From: an uncultured bacterium
Lineage (GTDB): Bacteria > Pseudomonadota > Alphaproteobacteria > Sphingomonadales > Sphingomonadaceae
Reading direction: 5' to 3'
Length of the DNA stretch: 64,000 nucleotides
Assembly: GCA_942636505.2 (NCBI GenBank)
Contig: CALOGB020000221.1
Span: 372,001-436,000 of the forward strand
Below the pieces are notes generated by a model, which made no database searches, was not told where the DNA came from, and saw only the letters and a list, made by a program, of their open reading frames with translations. Numbering within the stretch: the first letter of the stretch is position 1; each line of letters opens with the position of its first letter. The translations under genes and the position numbers were made by a program. Shown here piece after piece: positions 36,743-45,113 of the stretch.

Positions 36743-37222
36743 TCAAACGGCAGGCTTTTGCGAAACCGCCTTCGCACCTGCGGTACCGGCCGTCGTGACC
36801 GCCTTGACGATACCCTCGAGCAAGCCCTTGGCCTGATCGCGTGCATTGTCCTTGGTCAGGCCGAGTTCGCCCAATTCCGAACGACCTGCGTCCTTCGCAG
36901 CCGCAGTCGCCGCGACGAGCGTTTCGCTGAGGCGCTTGCCCACGGGGGCGAGCAGTTCCTTCTCGCGTGCCGAACGCGGAAGCAGCGCACCGGCGAGGGC
37001 GCCTACAGCAAGGCCGCCGACGAGGATGCCGAGCGGGTTGGATTCGAGGTTGTTGACGACGCGCTTGGTCTTCTCGCGCGAGACTTCGAGAACCTCGGAG
37101 GCCTTGTCGCCGGCGTCGTGATAGACCTTCGACGCAGTCTCGCGGACGGTCTCGAGGCCTTCGCGCAAGCGGCTTTCGGTCTCGTGGGCGGCTTCGTTTG
37201 CGGTGGTCTTTGCGTCGGTCAT
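36743..37222 (-). CDS. YqjD/DUF883-like stress membrane protein (solitary copy)
   Basis: A 159-residue protein. Residues 1-65 are charged and helical (ETESRLREGLETVRETASK), resembling YqjD/ElaB-type coiled regions. A single glycine-zipper hydrophobic stretch follows (ILVGGLAVGALAGALLP), then a second helical region. The E. coli relatives are inner-membrane, ribosome-associating proteins of stationary phase. Here the hydrophobic stretch is internal rather than C-terminal, so topology is uncertain. AAGGA lies eight bases before the ATG at 37222. A similar protein is encoded at 37954. Confidence 0.65.
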   Translation of the reverse strand: MTDAKTTANEAAHETESRLREGLETVRETASKVYHDAGDKASEVLEVSREKTKRVVNNLESNPLGILVGGLAVGALAGALLPRSAREKELLAPVGKRLSETLVAATAAAKDAGRSELGELGLTKDNARDQAKGLLEGIVKAVTTAGTAGAKAVSQKPAV

Positions 37223-37326
37223 GGAAAATGTCCTTCTGGTGGCAAGCTGCTCGCCGTTCAATGCAATGAGGGTTCAACGCGAGCCGGGACTTCTAGGTTT
37301 CAATATGGTGACCGTGGTCAGGGCGG

Positions 37327-37599
37327 TCACCGCCCGCGGCGGAACAGTCCGACGATCCGGTGACGCGCAAGGAACAGTCCGGCGACCGCGGCGAACCCCG
37401 CGGTCGGCCCCGGATTGCGCTTCACGGTCTCCACGCTGGCGCTGAGCGCGGCGGTGCCGGCATCGGCGACGTCGCGGCTGGCGTTCAGTGCAAGCTTCCG
37501 CGGATTGAGCCGGTCCTGCAACTGCCCGATCGTCATCATGACGCGCTGGCGGGCGAGGGCCGATTCGATCTCTGCGGCGGCGACTTTGGCGGATGTCAT
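37327..37599 (-). CDS. DUF3618-family protein (YqjK-like position)
   Basis: A 90-residue protein with the DUF3618 pattern: an N-terminal charged helix containing ALARQRVMMTIGQLQDRLNP, then a C-terminal hydrophobic stretch PTAGFAAVAGLFLARHRI and a basic tail. It starts in the stop of the upstream holin-like gene (ATGA), so it is the last gene of a three-gene operon. The function is unknown; its position matches YqjK in the E. coli yqjDEK operon. Confidence 0.78.
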   Translation of the reverse strand: MTSAKVAAAEIESALARQRVMMTIGQLQDRLNPRKLALNASRDVADAGTAALSASVETVKRNPGPTAGFAAVAGLFLARHRIVGLFRRGR

Positions 37600-37949
37600 G
37601 ATACGGGCTCGCTCTTCGTCTGAAGCTTCGACTTGCCGATCATCGCCAGGATCGCCGCCACTGCGAGGACGGCCACCACGACGATGGCGGTTGCCCATCC
37701 TGGCCCCACCAGCGTCGCCACCGTCAAGATCGCACCGACCAGCAGTGCGATCAGCGCGGCGAGAGCCAGTACGCCGGCGACCGCGAAGAACATCGCGGCC
37801 GACTTGTACGCGCTCGCCGTCTCGCCGAACTTCGCCTTGTAGACAGCGACTTCCGCGGTCGCGAGGCTCTTCGTTTCGGTCGCCAAACGACCGACGATCG
37901 AGGCGATGCTCTCGTCTTCGTCGGCCGTGAACGTCAGGGGCTCGGACAA
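37596..37949 (-). CDS. Phage holin superfamily III / YqjE-like membrane protein
   Basis: A 117-residue protein of PF07332 type: an amphipathic N-terminus (SIVGRLATETKSLATAEVAV) and two transmembrane helices around 50-75 and 82-105. Members include E. coli YqjE; despite the family name there is no phage context here. The start is a TTG with AGGG eight bases upstream, eight bases beyond the stop of the preceding gene. The ATGA overlap with the DUF3618 gene indicates coupling. Confidence 0.78.
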   Translation of the reverse strand: MSEPLTFTADEDESIASIVGRLATETKSLATAEVAVYKAKFGETASAYKSAAMFFAVAGVLALAALIALLVGAILTVATLVGPGWATAIVVVAVLAVAAILAMIGKSKLQTKSEPVS

Positions 37950-37953
37950 AGCG

Positions 37954-38442
37954 TCAGCCCTTCGAGTTTGCGTCGACGCCCGACTGCACCAGTCGCGCCA
38001 CGACGAAGCCGATGGCGGCGGCTGCACCGACCGCGATCGCGGGCGACTTGCGCACGAGTTCGCGCGCGTCGTCGAACAGCTCGTCGATATCCTTGGCTTT
38101 CACCTGGTCGGCGAAACCCGAAACGCTGTCTGCGGCGCTGCGGGCATAGCCGCCGTACTGCGAGCCGAGCTTCTCATCGACCTGGCCGGCGGCATCGGTC
38201 AGCAACTGTGCGACCTGCTCCAGCGCGCCGCTTGCGCGTGCCTTGCCGTCTTCGGCGAAGGTGCGGACCTTGTCGGTCGCCTGCGCGGTGTACTTGTTCG
38301 CGCCGTCCTTGATCGCCTGCTTGGCATCGCCGGCCTTGGCCGAGACATCGCCGTTCTCGATCGTCTTGCTGAGCTCGGTCCCGACCTCGTTCGCGGTCGT
38401 TTTCAGGTCGTTGACGGTGTCGTTTACGCTGGAGTCGGCCAT
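37954..38442 (-). CDS. YqjD/ElaB-like inner-membrane protein
   Basis: A 162-residue, mostly helical and charged protein. The C-terminal part reads DELFDDARELVRKSPAIAVG followed by AAAAIGFVVARLVQSG, exactly the YqjD/ElaB layout: a helical body and one C-terminal membrane anchor. E. coli YqjD binds stationary-phase ribosomes to the membrane. It leads a three-gene operon with the holin-like and DUF3618 genes. A candidate general-stress promoter lies at 38473-38497. AAAGGGAC precedes the ATG. Confidence 0.78.
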   Translation of the reverse strand: MADSSVNDTVNDLKTTANEVGTELSKTIENGDVSAKAGDAKQAIKDGANKYTAQATDKVRTFAEDGKARASGALEQVAQLLTDAAGQVDEKLGSQYGGYARSAADSVSGFADQVKAKDIDELFDDARELVRKSPAIAVGAAAAIGFVVARLVQSGVDANSKG

Positions 38443-38472
38443 GACGGTCCCTTTCAGAATTGTTACGCCCTC

Positions 38473-38497
38473 AACACCGTCGTTGGAGCGCGGTTCC
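38473..38497 (-). promoter_or_regulatory. Candidate sigma-EcfG general stress promoter
   Basis: Minus-strand GGAAC, 17 bases, GTT matches the alphaproteobacterial EcfG consensus (GGAAC-N16/17-cGTT) except for T before GTT. It is placed about 30 bases before the start of the YqjD-like gene, a proper promoter distance. Confidence 0.5.
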
Positions 38498-38617
38498 CGA
38501 ACCGTCGCGCGATTGCGCGACACTATTCTCGGATGTCCGCGCGATTGCCCGATATGGCGTGAGACGGTAGAGGCGGCGCGAACGACCCGGCACCGGGATT
38601 TGTAGGAGCATCGTTAC

Positions 38618-39898
38618 GTGACCGCAATCATCGACCTTCATGCACGCCAGATCCTCGACAGCCGCGGCAATCCGACCGTCGAGGTCGACGTGCTGCTCGA
38701 AGACGGCAGCTTCGGCCGTGCCGCCGTGCCGTCGGGCGCATCGACCGGCGCGCACGAGGCAGTCGAGCGGCGCGATGGCGACAAGACCCGCTGGGGCGGC
38801 AAGGGCGTCGATGGCGCGGTCGACGCGGTCAACGACGAGATCACCGACACCGTGCTCGGCATGGACGCGGAGGACCAGTCGGACCTCGACCGCGCGATGA
38901 TCGAACTCGACGGCACCGAGAACAAGGGCCGGCTGGGCGCGAACGCGATCCTCGGCGTCAGCCTCGCCGTCGCCAAGGCTGCGGCCGAAGCGCGTGGCCT
39001 GCCGCTGTACCGCTATGTCGGCGGCGTGCAGGCGCATCTGCTGCCGGTACCGATGATGAACATCATCAACGGCGGCGAGCATGCCGACAACCCGATCGAC
39101 TTCCAGGAGTTCATGGTGGTCCCGGTCGGCGCGTCGAACATCCTCGAAGCGGTCCGCTGCGGCTCGGAGATCTTCCACACGCTGAAGAAGGGCCTGAGCG
39201 AGAAGGGCCTGTCGACCAGCGTCGGCGACGAGGGCGGCTTCGCACCGAACATCGGCAGCACCACCGAGGCACTCGACTTCATCATGTCGAGCATCGAGAA
39301 GGCAGGGTACAAGCCCGGCGAGGACGTGATGCTCGCGCTCGATTGCGCGGCGACCGAGTTCTACAAGAACGGCAAGTACGACATCTCGGGCGAGGGCCGG
39401 ATCCTCGAAAGCGCCGAAATGGCAGAGTATCTCGCGGACCTGACGCGCCGCTATCCGATCTTCTCGATCGAGGACGGCATGGGCGAGGACGATTGGGAGG
39501 GCTGGAAGACGCTCACCGACCTGATCGGCGACAAGGTGCAGCTGGTCGGCGACGATCTGTTCGTGACGAACCCGAAGCGTCTGAAGCGTGGGATCGACGG
39601 CGGGTACGCGAACTCGCTGCTGGTGAAGGTCAACCAGATCGGCACGCTGACCGAGACGCTGGAGGCGGTGTCGATGGCGCAGCGGGCGAAGTATACCGCG
39701 GTGATGTCGCATCGTTCGGGTGAGACCGAGGATTCGACGATCGCCGATCTGGCGGTCGCGACCAACTGCGGTCAGATCAAGACGGGCAGCCTCGCTCGGT
39801 CGGACCGGTTGGCGAAGTACAACCAGCTGATCCGGATCGAGGAAGAGCTGGGTGATGCGGCGCGCTATGCGGGTCGCGACATCCTGATCGGGGGCTGA
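38618..39898 (+). CDS. eno: Enolase
   Basis: A 426-residue glycolytic enzyme converting 2-phosphoglycerate to phosphoenolpyruvate, also part of RNA degradosomes in some bacteria. Family motifs are IDLHARQILDSRGNPTVEVD, SGASTGAHEAVERRDGD, MMNIINGGEHADNPIDFQEF, SIEDGMGEDDW and VMSHRSGETEDSTIADLAVA; the catalytic Glu and Lys neighbourhoods and the metal aspartates are intact. The start is GTG with AGGAG nine bases upstream. It is followed by a palindrome and then ftsB. Confidence 0.97.
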   Translation: MTAIIDLHARQILDSRGNPTVEVDVLLEDGSFGRAAVPSGASTGAHEAVERRDGDKTRWGGKGVDGAVDAVNDEITDTVLGMDAEDQSDLDRAMIELDGTENKGRLGANAILGVSLAVAKAAAEARGLPLYRYVGGVQAHLLPVPMMNIINGGEHADNPIDFQEFMVVPVGASNILEAVRCGSEIFHTLKKGLSEKGLSTSVGDEGGFAPNIGSTTEALDFIMSSIEKAGYKPGEDVMLALDCAATEFYKNGKYDISGEGRILESAEMAEYLADLTRRYPIFSIEDGMGEDDWEGWKTLTDLIGDKVQLVGDDLFVTNPKRLKRGIDGGYANSLLVKVNQIGTLTETLEAVSMAQRAKYTAVMSHRSGETEDSTIADLAVATNCGQIKTGSLARSDRLAKYNQLIRIEEELGDAARYAGRDILIGG

Positions 39899-39907
39899 TT
39901 GCCCATC

Positions 39908-40026
39908 CGTCATGCCGGGCCCTTCGACTAGCTCAGGAGGGCCTTGTTCCGGCATCCACGGTCCCGCATATTCGACAGACTTGATTGCGCGGAACGGTGG
40001 ACCCCGGAACTAGTCCGGGGTGACGG
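39908..40026. repeat. Inverted repeat between eno and ftsB
   Basis: Outer ends CCGTCATGCCGGG and CCCGGGG-like/GTGACGG, with internal CGAC-TAGCTCAGGAGGGCC; partly decayed version of the 44957-45099 element. Confidence 0.65.
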
Positions 40027-40053
40027 AGTGGGCTTGGAGTACCGGAGGATGAC

Positions 40054-40380
40054 ATGGCACGCGTGACGACGAAGACCAGCAAGTTGCGGAAGACGATGCG
40101 CAAGGCCGCGTGGCCGGCGCTGGGGCTGACGCTGATGGCGTTCTTCGGCGCGTATGCCGTGCTCGGGCCGAACGGGATGTTCGCGTATGGCGACTACAAG
40201 CGCCAGCTTGCGAAGCGTGAGCAGGACTATGCTGCGCTCGATCGCAAGCGTGAGGTTTTGAAGAACCGGGTAGCGTTGCTGAACCCGGATCACGCGAACC
40301 CGGATATGGTCGACGAGATGGTCCGGAAGGAACTTAACGTCGCGCATCCGGACGAGGTTATCGTCCCGCTGGGGAACTGA
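40054..40380 (+). CDS. ftsB: Cell division protein FtsB (septum formation initiator)
   Basis: A 108-residue bitopic protein of the FtsB/DivIC family: a basic N-terminus, one transmembrane helix (about 18-38), and a periplasmic coiled coil (QLAKREQDYAALDRKREVLK) ending in DMVDEMVRKELNVAHPDEV. It bridges FtsL and FtsQ in the divisome. Position after eno is the classical one in proteobacteria. GGAGGA precedes the ATG. Confidence 0.88.
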   Translation: MARVTTKTSKLRKTMRKAAWPALGLTLMAFFGAYAVLGPNGMFAYGDYKRQLAKREQDYAALDRKREVLKNRVALLNPDHANPDMVDEMVRKELNVAHPDEVIVPLGN

Positions 40381-40389
40381 TCTTCTGCT

Positions 40390-40496
40390 CCCCTCCCTGA
40401 AAGGGAGGGGCTGGGGGTGGGTTGGCTGGCTTGAGCCGCCACCGATCGAACACGCGGAAGCCGACCCACCCCCGACCCCTCCCTTTCAGGGAGGGG
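40390..40496. repeat. Inverted repeat with 32-base arms
   Basis: Arms 40390-40421 and 40465-40496 contain CCCTCCCTGAAAGGGAGGG and its complement with one or two differences. It fills the convergent gap between ftsB and the hydrolase gene. Confidence 0.8.
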
Positions 40497-40521
40497 CAAG
40501 AAGTGGGGTCGGCTTCAGTGT

Positions 40522-41346
40522 TTACCGACCCAGGAACGTGAGCAGGTCGTTGGTGAAGCGATCGCTCTCGGTGATCGTTAGGCCGTGCGGGGCGCCGTCA
40601 TATTCGACCAGTTGCGAGTCCGCGATGCCCTTGGCGGCGGCGCGGCCGGTGGCATCGATCGGGACGGTCTTGTCGCTCGTGCCGTGGACGACCAGCGTCG
40701 GTACGCGGAAGGCAGCCAGATCCTGACGGAAGTCGGCGTGGCCGAATGCCGTGGCGCATTCGAGCGTCGGGTGAAGGCCCGCCTGCATCGCCAGACTCCA
40801 GACCCAGTCGACGACCTCGTCGCTGACCGGCGAGGTGATGAATCCGACGCCGAGGAATTGCTGGAGGAAGGTCTTGAAGAACGCCGGGCGGTCGTCCTCG
40901 ATACCCGCGCCGATGCTCGCCAGCGTCTCTTCGGGAACGCCGTCGGGGTTGTCGTCGGTCTTGAGCATGTACGGCACCACCGACGAGATCAGCCCGGCGG
41001 CGACCACGCCCTTGCCGTCGTAGCGGCTCATGTAGCGCGCGATCTCGCCGCCACCCATCGAGAAGCCGACGATCGTCGCGTCGGTATTCGCGCCGGTGGC
41101 TTCCATCACGTCGGCCAGATCGTCGGTCAGCGTGTCGTAGTTGTAGCCGGTCCAGGGCTGGCCCGAGCGACCGAACCCGCGGCGGTCGTAGGCGATCGCG
41201 CGGAAGCCGGCATTGGCGAGCGCCATCGCCTGCGCGTCCCAGCTGTCGGCGTTGAGCGGCCAGCCGTGGGTGAGGATGACCGGGCGACCGGTGCCCCAGT
41301 CCTTGACGTAAATGTCTGTACCGTCACGGGTTTTTACGTAGGGCAT
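40522..41346 (-). CDS. Alpha/beta hydrolase, cofactor-free haloperoxidase/arylesterase type
   Basis: A 274-residue cytosolic hydrolase. HGWPLNADSWDAQ holds the oxyanion region, GFSMGGGEIARY the nucleophilic serine, and the late GAPHGLTITES the catalytic histidine; the acid lies in the VVHGTSDKTVPID segment. This matches the non-haem chloroperoxidase group of esterases, which can perhydrolyse acids in vitro but probably act as esterases in vivo. It is divergent from a DUF885 gene. Confidence 0.87.
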   Translation of the reverse strand: MPYVKTRDGTDIYVKDWGTGRPVILTHGWPLNADSWDAQAMALANAGFRAIAYDRRGFGRSGQPWTGYNYDTLTDDLADVMEATGANTDATIVGFSMGGGEIARYMSRYDGKGVVAAGLISSVVPYMLKTDDNPDGVPEETLASIGAGIEDDRPAFFKTFLQQFLGVGFITSPVSDEVVDWVWSLAMQAGLHPTLECATAFGHADFRQDLAAFRVPTLVVHGTSDKTVPIDATGRAAAKGIADSQLVEYDGAPHGLTITESDRFTNDLLTFLGR

Positions 41347-41471
41347 GCAAGTCTCCGGTCTGTCTTTGCAGATGCACGTTCAACGGCTCATCGCGCGCGC
41401 CGTTCCGCACGCTGGCGTACCAAGACTTCGACTGGCAGCATGGCGCCAGACGAATCGGAATTGGAGACAGG

Positions 41472-43211
41472 ATGCGGATCGGACTTTTGACGACGGCGCT
41501 CGGCGCGGTCCTCGCCTTGAGCGCGTGCGGCCCCACGCAGACGACCGCGAACACGCAGGCTCCTGCCGCGCCGACGACCGCTGCGAAGGGCGACTGGGCG
41601 GGGTTCCGCGATGGCTTCATCGACGGCTGGTTCAAGATCGATCCGGCGAACGCGGTCTATCAGGGCAAGCACGAATATGACGGCGGCTTGGGCGACTGGA
41701 GCGCGGCGGGGCTGAAGCGGCAGGCGGACTTCCTGCATGGCGCGATCGACAAGGCGGGGGCGTTCAAGAATCCGAAGCCCGCCGAGGCGTTCGAGCGCGA
41801 TTATCTGGTGCAGGTCGCCAAGGGCAAGCTGTTCTGGCTGGAGGATGCCGACCAGCCGCACCACAATCCAGCGTGGTATGTCGGCGCGGGGCTCGATCCG
41901 AACACGTATATCGCGCGCAATTATGCCGATGCGCCTACCCGGATGAAGGCGTTGACCGCGTTCCTGCAGAAGATCCCGGCGGCGGCGGGGAACATCAAGG
42001 CGAACCTCAAGACGCCGATGCCGCTGAGCTACGTCAATTACGGGACGGCGGCGTTCAACGGCTTTGCGGACTATTATGCGGGCGACGCGGTGAAGGCGTT
42101 TGCGGGCGTGAAGGATGCGACGGCGCAGAAGCAGCTGACCGATGCGGCGCAGGCGGCGTCGAAGGCGATGCGCGATCTGGGGACGTGGACCGAGGGCCAG
42201 CGCGTGACCGCGACGCAGGATTTTGCGCTCGGGGCCGACAAGTTCTCGCGGATGGTGGCGATGACCGAGGGTGTCGATACGCCGCTCGACCAGCTCGAGG
42301 CGGCGGGTGTCGCCGACCTGAAGCGCAACCAGGCGGCGCTGGCGCAAGCGTGCGGGGTGTTCGCCAAGGGGCAGACGATCCTCGCGTGCATGGACAAGAT
42401 GAACGCGAACAAGCCGGTCGGCGGCCCGGTCGCCGAAGCGCGGCGGCAGATCCCGACCTTGCGGAAATTCGTCGTGGATCACGACCTAGTGACGATCCCG
42501 GGGACCGAGCAGGCGCTAGTCGAGGAATCGCCGCCGTATAACCGGCAGAACTCGGCGTACATCGATCCGCCTGGGCCGTTCGATAAGGGCGTGCCGTCGA
42601 TCTACTATATCTCGCCGCCCGATCCGAGCTGGACCAAGGCGGTGCAGGACGCGTTCGTTCCGGGGAAGAACGACCTGCTGTTCACCTCGGTGCACGAGGT
42701 GATGCCGGGGCATTTCGTCCAGTTCCTGCATGCGAACCGCTCGCCGTCGCTCTTCGGGCGGCTGTTCGTGGGGTATGCGTTCGCGGAAGGCTGGGCGCAT
42801 TATGCCGAGGAGATGATGTGGGAAGCCGGGCTCAACAACGGCGATCCTGAGACGCATGTCGGGCAGATCTCGAACGCGTTGTTGCGGGATTGCCGGTATC
42901 TGTCGGCGATCCGCATGCATGCGAAGGGAATGACTCAGGAGCAGTCGTTCCGGATGTTCGTCGACGAGTGTTACCAGGACGAGGGGAACGCCAAGCAGCA
43001 GGCGGCGCGGGGGACGTATGATCCGGCGTATCTGAATTATACGATGGGCAAGTTGATGATCCGGAAGCTGCGGGCGGACTGGACGGCGACGCGGGGTGGC
43101 AGGAAGGCTTGGAAGGCGTTCCATGACCAGTTCTTGAGCTATGGCGGGCCGCCGATTCCTTTGGTGCGTAAGGCGATGATGGAGGAGGATAGGGCGACGG
43201 CTGCTTTCTGA
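41472..43211 (+). CDS. DUF885 family lipoprotein (probable metallopeptidase)
   Basis: A 579-residue protein with a lipoprotein signal ending LSACGP, so it is likely membrane-anchored in the periplasm. DUF885 proteins resemble gluzincin carboxypeptidases: HEVMPGHFVQFLH near residue 408 supplies the zinc histidines in an HExxPGH form, and FAEGWAHYAEEMM supplies the downstream glutamate. They are presumed peptidases; the substrate is unknown. It sits near another secreted-type peptidase (45114), which may suggest peptide scavenging. Confidence 0.88.
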   Translation: MRIGLLTTALGAVLALSACGPTQTTANTQAPAAPTTAAKGDWAGFRDGFIDGWFKIDPANAVYQGKHEYDGGLGDWSAAGLKRQADFLHGAIDKAGAFKNPKPAEAFERDYLVQVAKGKLFWLEDADQPHHNPAWYVGAGLDPNTYIARNYADAPTRMKALTAFLQKIPAAAGNIKANLKTPMPLSYVNYGTAAFNGFADYYAGDAVKAFAGVKDATAQKQLTDAAQAASKAMRDLGTWTEGQRVTATQDFALGADKFSRMVAMTEGVDTPLDQLEAAGVADLKRNQAALAQACGVFAKGQTILACMDKMNANKPVGGPVAEARRQIPTLRKFVVDHDLVTIPGTEQALVEESPPYNRQNSAYIDPPGPFDKGVPSIYYISPPDPSWTKAVQDAFVPGKNDLLFTSVHEVMPGHFVQFLHANRSPSLFGRLFVGYAFAEGWAHYAEEMMWEAGLNNGDPETHVGQISNALLRDCRYLSAIRMHAKGMTQEQSFRMFVDECYQDEGNAKQQAARGTYDPAYLNYTMGKLMIRKLRADWTATRGGRKAWKAFHDQFLSYGGPPIPLVRKAMMEEDRATAAF

Positions 43212-43545
43212 GGGGTTATCCTCCCCGGAACGGGGAGGGGGACCAGCGAAGCTGGTGGAGGGGGATCGCCCCGAGAGCTACGGTTGTGGACGCTCGGGTT
43301 GCGACCTGTGGCCGTCAGCGGTTGCCGTGTTCGTTTGTCGAGGCGGTACGCTCCGGGTGATCCCCCTCCACCCCCGCTCTGCGAGCGGCGGTCCCCCTCC
43401 CCGTGCCGGGAGGAATAGCAGGGTGAACATTCTTCTTCTGCTCCCTCTCCCCCTTCCGGGGAGAGGGCTGGGGTGAGGGGCTGTTCCGGACGGAGCGCTG
43501 CTTGGCTGCCCCGACCCTCTCCCCGGAGGGGAGAGGGAGTAGGAG
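43212..43545. other. Repeat-filled convergent gap
   Basis: A 334-base gap containing two inverted repeats: about 43221-43412 (CCTCCCCGGAACGGGGAGG and a GGTGGAGGGGGATC/GATCCCCCTCCACC pair) and about 43440-43540 (CTCTCCCCCTTCCGGGGAGA and CTCTCCCCGGAGGGGAGAG). No gene is visible. Confidence 0.7.
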
Positions 43546-44940
43546 TCACCGCGTCTGTTGCGCGGGTTGGACGTCCTGCGTTTCTTCGGTCGGTGGGTTG
43601 CGGATCGAGGGGCGGAGGCGGCTTAGGCTGCATAGGCCTGCTACTAGCGCTAGACCGGCGGCTACGAGCGGCGGGGTCATGCCGGCGCCTACGCCCATGG
43701 CCAGCAACGCCGCGACCAGGGTGGCGCCGGTGGTCTGGCCTACTAGCCGCACCGTCGAGACGAGGCCGCCAGCCGCAGCGGCGCGTTCGCGGGGGGCACT
43801 GCCGATGATGAGGCGCGCGTTCGGGGCCATGAACATCCCGAACCCCGAGCCGCACAGGGCCATTCGCCACGCGATGTCGAAATACCCCGGGTCGGCCGGC
43901 ATGTACGCGATCAGCAGCAGCGCGCAGATCGACACGCCCATGCCGATCCCGCCGAGCAGCCCGGCCGGGTAGCGATCCGACAACCAGCCCGACAGTGGCG
44001 CGACGAACATGTTCGCCAGTGGCCATGGCGCGATCGCGGCGCCGACTTCCGCCGCGCTGAAACCGAAGGCGTGCGTCAGGCGGAACGGGGTCGAGAGCAG
44101 CAACGTCATCTGTGCGATGAACGCGGTGTAGGCGCCGATCGCCGACAGCGCGAGGACGGGCCGGGCGAGAAGGTCGATCGGCAGGATCGGCTTGGTCTCG
44201 CCCTGTTCGCGTTTCACGAAGAACCAGCCGATCACCGCGCCGGTCAGGACGATCGCTGCCGAGACGATCGGGCTGTCGCCGTGGACCGCGCTCTCCGCGC
44301 CGCCGATGACGAGGCCGATCATCGCCGCGCACATCACCGCGCCGAGCACGTCGAAGGGTTCGTCGTGTTTCCGCGGTTCGGGTAGCGCGCGGCCTAGCAG
44401 CAGCGACGTGATCGCGAACGGTACGGCGCTGGCGAATACCCACGGCCAGGGGGCGATGGCGAGGACGAGACCGCCGATCGTCGGGGCGAGTGCCGCCGAA
44501 CTGGAGACGACGACCGAGTTGATGCCAAGGCCGCGGCCGAGTTGCTTGGTGGGATAGATCGAGCGGATCAGTGCGGATGAGACGCTCAGTGCCGCTGCCG
44601 CACCCAGGGCTTGCGCGGCGCGGACGACCAGTAGGAACGGCAGACTCTTTGCAAAGAAGCAGAGCAACGTCGCTACGGTGAAGAGCAGCTGGCCGTATTG
44701 GTACATGCGCTTCAGGCCGATGCGGTCACCGAGCCCGGAGAACGGGAGCAGCGCCATCGCCAGGATCAGCTGGTACACCGTGACGACCGTCACCACCGCG
44801 CTGTTGTCGACGTGCAGGTCGCGCGCGATCGTCGGCAGCGCGACGGTGGCGATGCCGCCGTCGATGATCGTCAGCGCGGTCCCCGCCGAGATCGCGGCGA
44901 TCGCGACGAAGCGGCGGGGCTTGGGCAGGCCATCCTGCAT
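43546..44940 (-). CDS. MFS drug exporter, DHA2-like (14 helices)
   Basis: A 464-residue polytopic transporter with about fourteen hydrophobic segments. GTALTIIDGGIATVALPTIA in helix 1 (DHA-type acidic motif) and GLGDRIGLKRMYQYG in the 2-3 loop are family signatures; VVRAAQALGAAAALSVSSAL is the motif-B region. It is likely a proton-driven efflux pump for small lipophilic compounds. No regulator is adjacent; it is divergent from the prolyl oligopeptidase gene across a long inverted repeat. Confidence 0.87.
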   Translation of the reverse strand: MQDGLPKPRRFVAIAAISAGTALTIIDGGIATVALPTIARDLHVDNSAVVTVVTVYQLILAMALLPFSGLGDRIGLKRMYQYGQLLFTVATLLCFFAKSLPFLLVVRAAQALGAAAALSVSSALIRSIYPTKQLGRGLGINSVVVSSSAALAPTIGGLVLAIAPWPWVFASAVPFAITSLLLGRALPEPRKHDEPFDVLGAVMCAAMIGLVIGGAESAVHGDSPIVSAAIVLTGAVIGWFFVKREQGETKPILPIDLLARPVLALSAIGAYTAFIAQMTLLLSTPFRLTHAFGFSAAEVGAAIAPWPLANMFVAPLSGWLSDRYPAGLLGGIGMGVSICALLLIAYMPADPGYFDIAWRMALCGSGFGMFMAPNARLIIGSAPRERAAAAGGLVSTVRLVGQTTGATLVAALLAMGVGAGMTPPLVAAGLALVAGLCSLSRLRPSIRNPPTEETQDVQPAQQTR

Positions 44941-44956
44941 TTTCTTGAACTCGCTT

Positions 44957-45099
44957 CGTCACCCCGGATCCTTCAACTTTCCTCAGGAGAGCCTTGTTCC
45001 GGGGACCACCGTGCCGCACAATCGACAGGATTTATTATGCGGATCGGTGGACCCCGGAACAAGGCTCTCCTGAGCGAAGTCGAAGGGGCCGGGGTGACG
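44957..45099. repeat. Long inverted repeat between divergent genes
   Basis: Arms of roughly 50 bases (from 44957 and to 45099) pair with a few mismatches, including GCCTTGTTCCGGGGACC / GGACCCCGGAACAAGGC. The flanking TTCGACT-like segment matches the 39908 repeat. It occupies the whole promoter gap of two divergent genes. Confidence 0.8.
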
Positions 45100-45113
45100 G
45101 TAGGGAGTTGGGT

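Noticed and set aside
37596..37949. Holin-family gene as evidence of a prophage
   Set aside because: No other phage gene is near; family PF07332 includes the chromosomal YqjE proteins and the neighbours match that operon.
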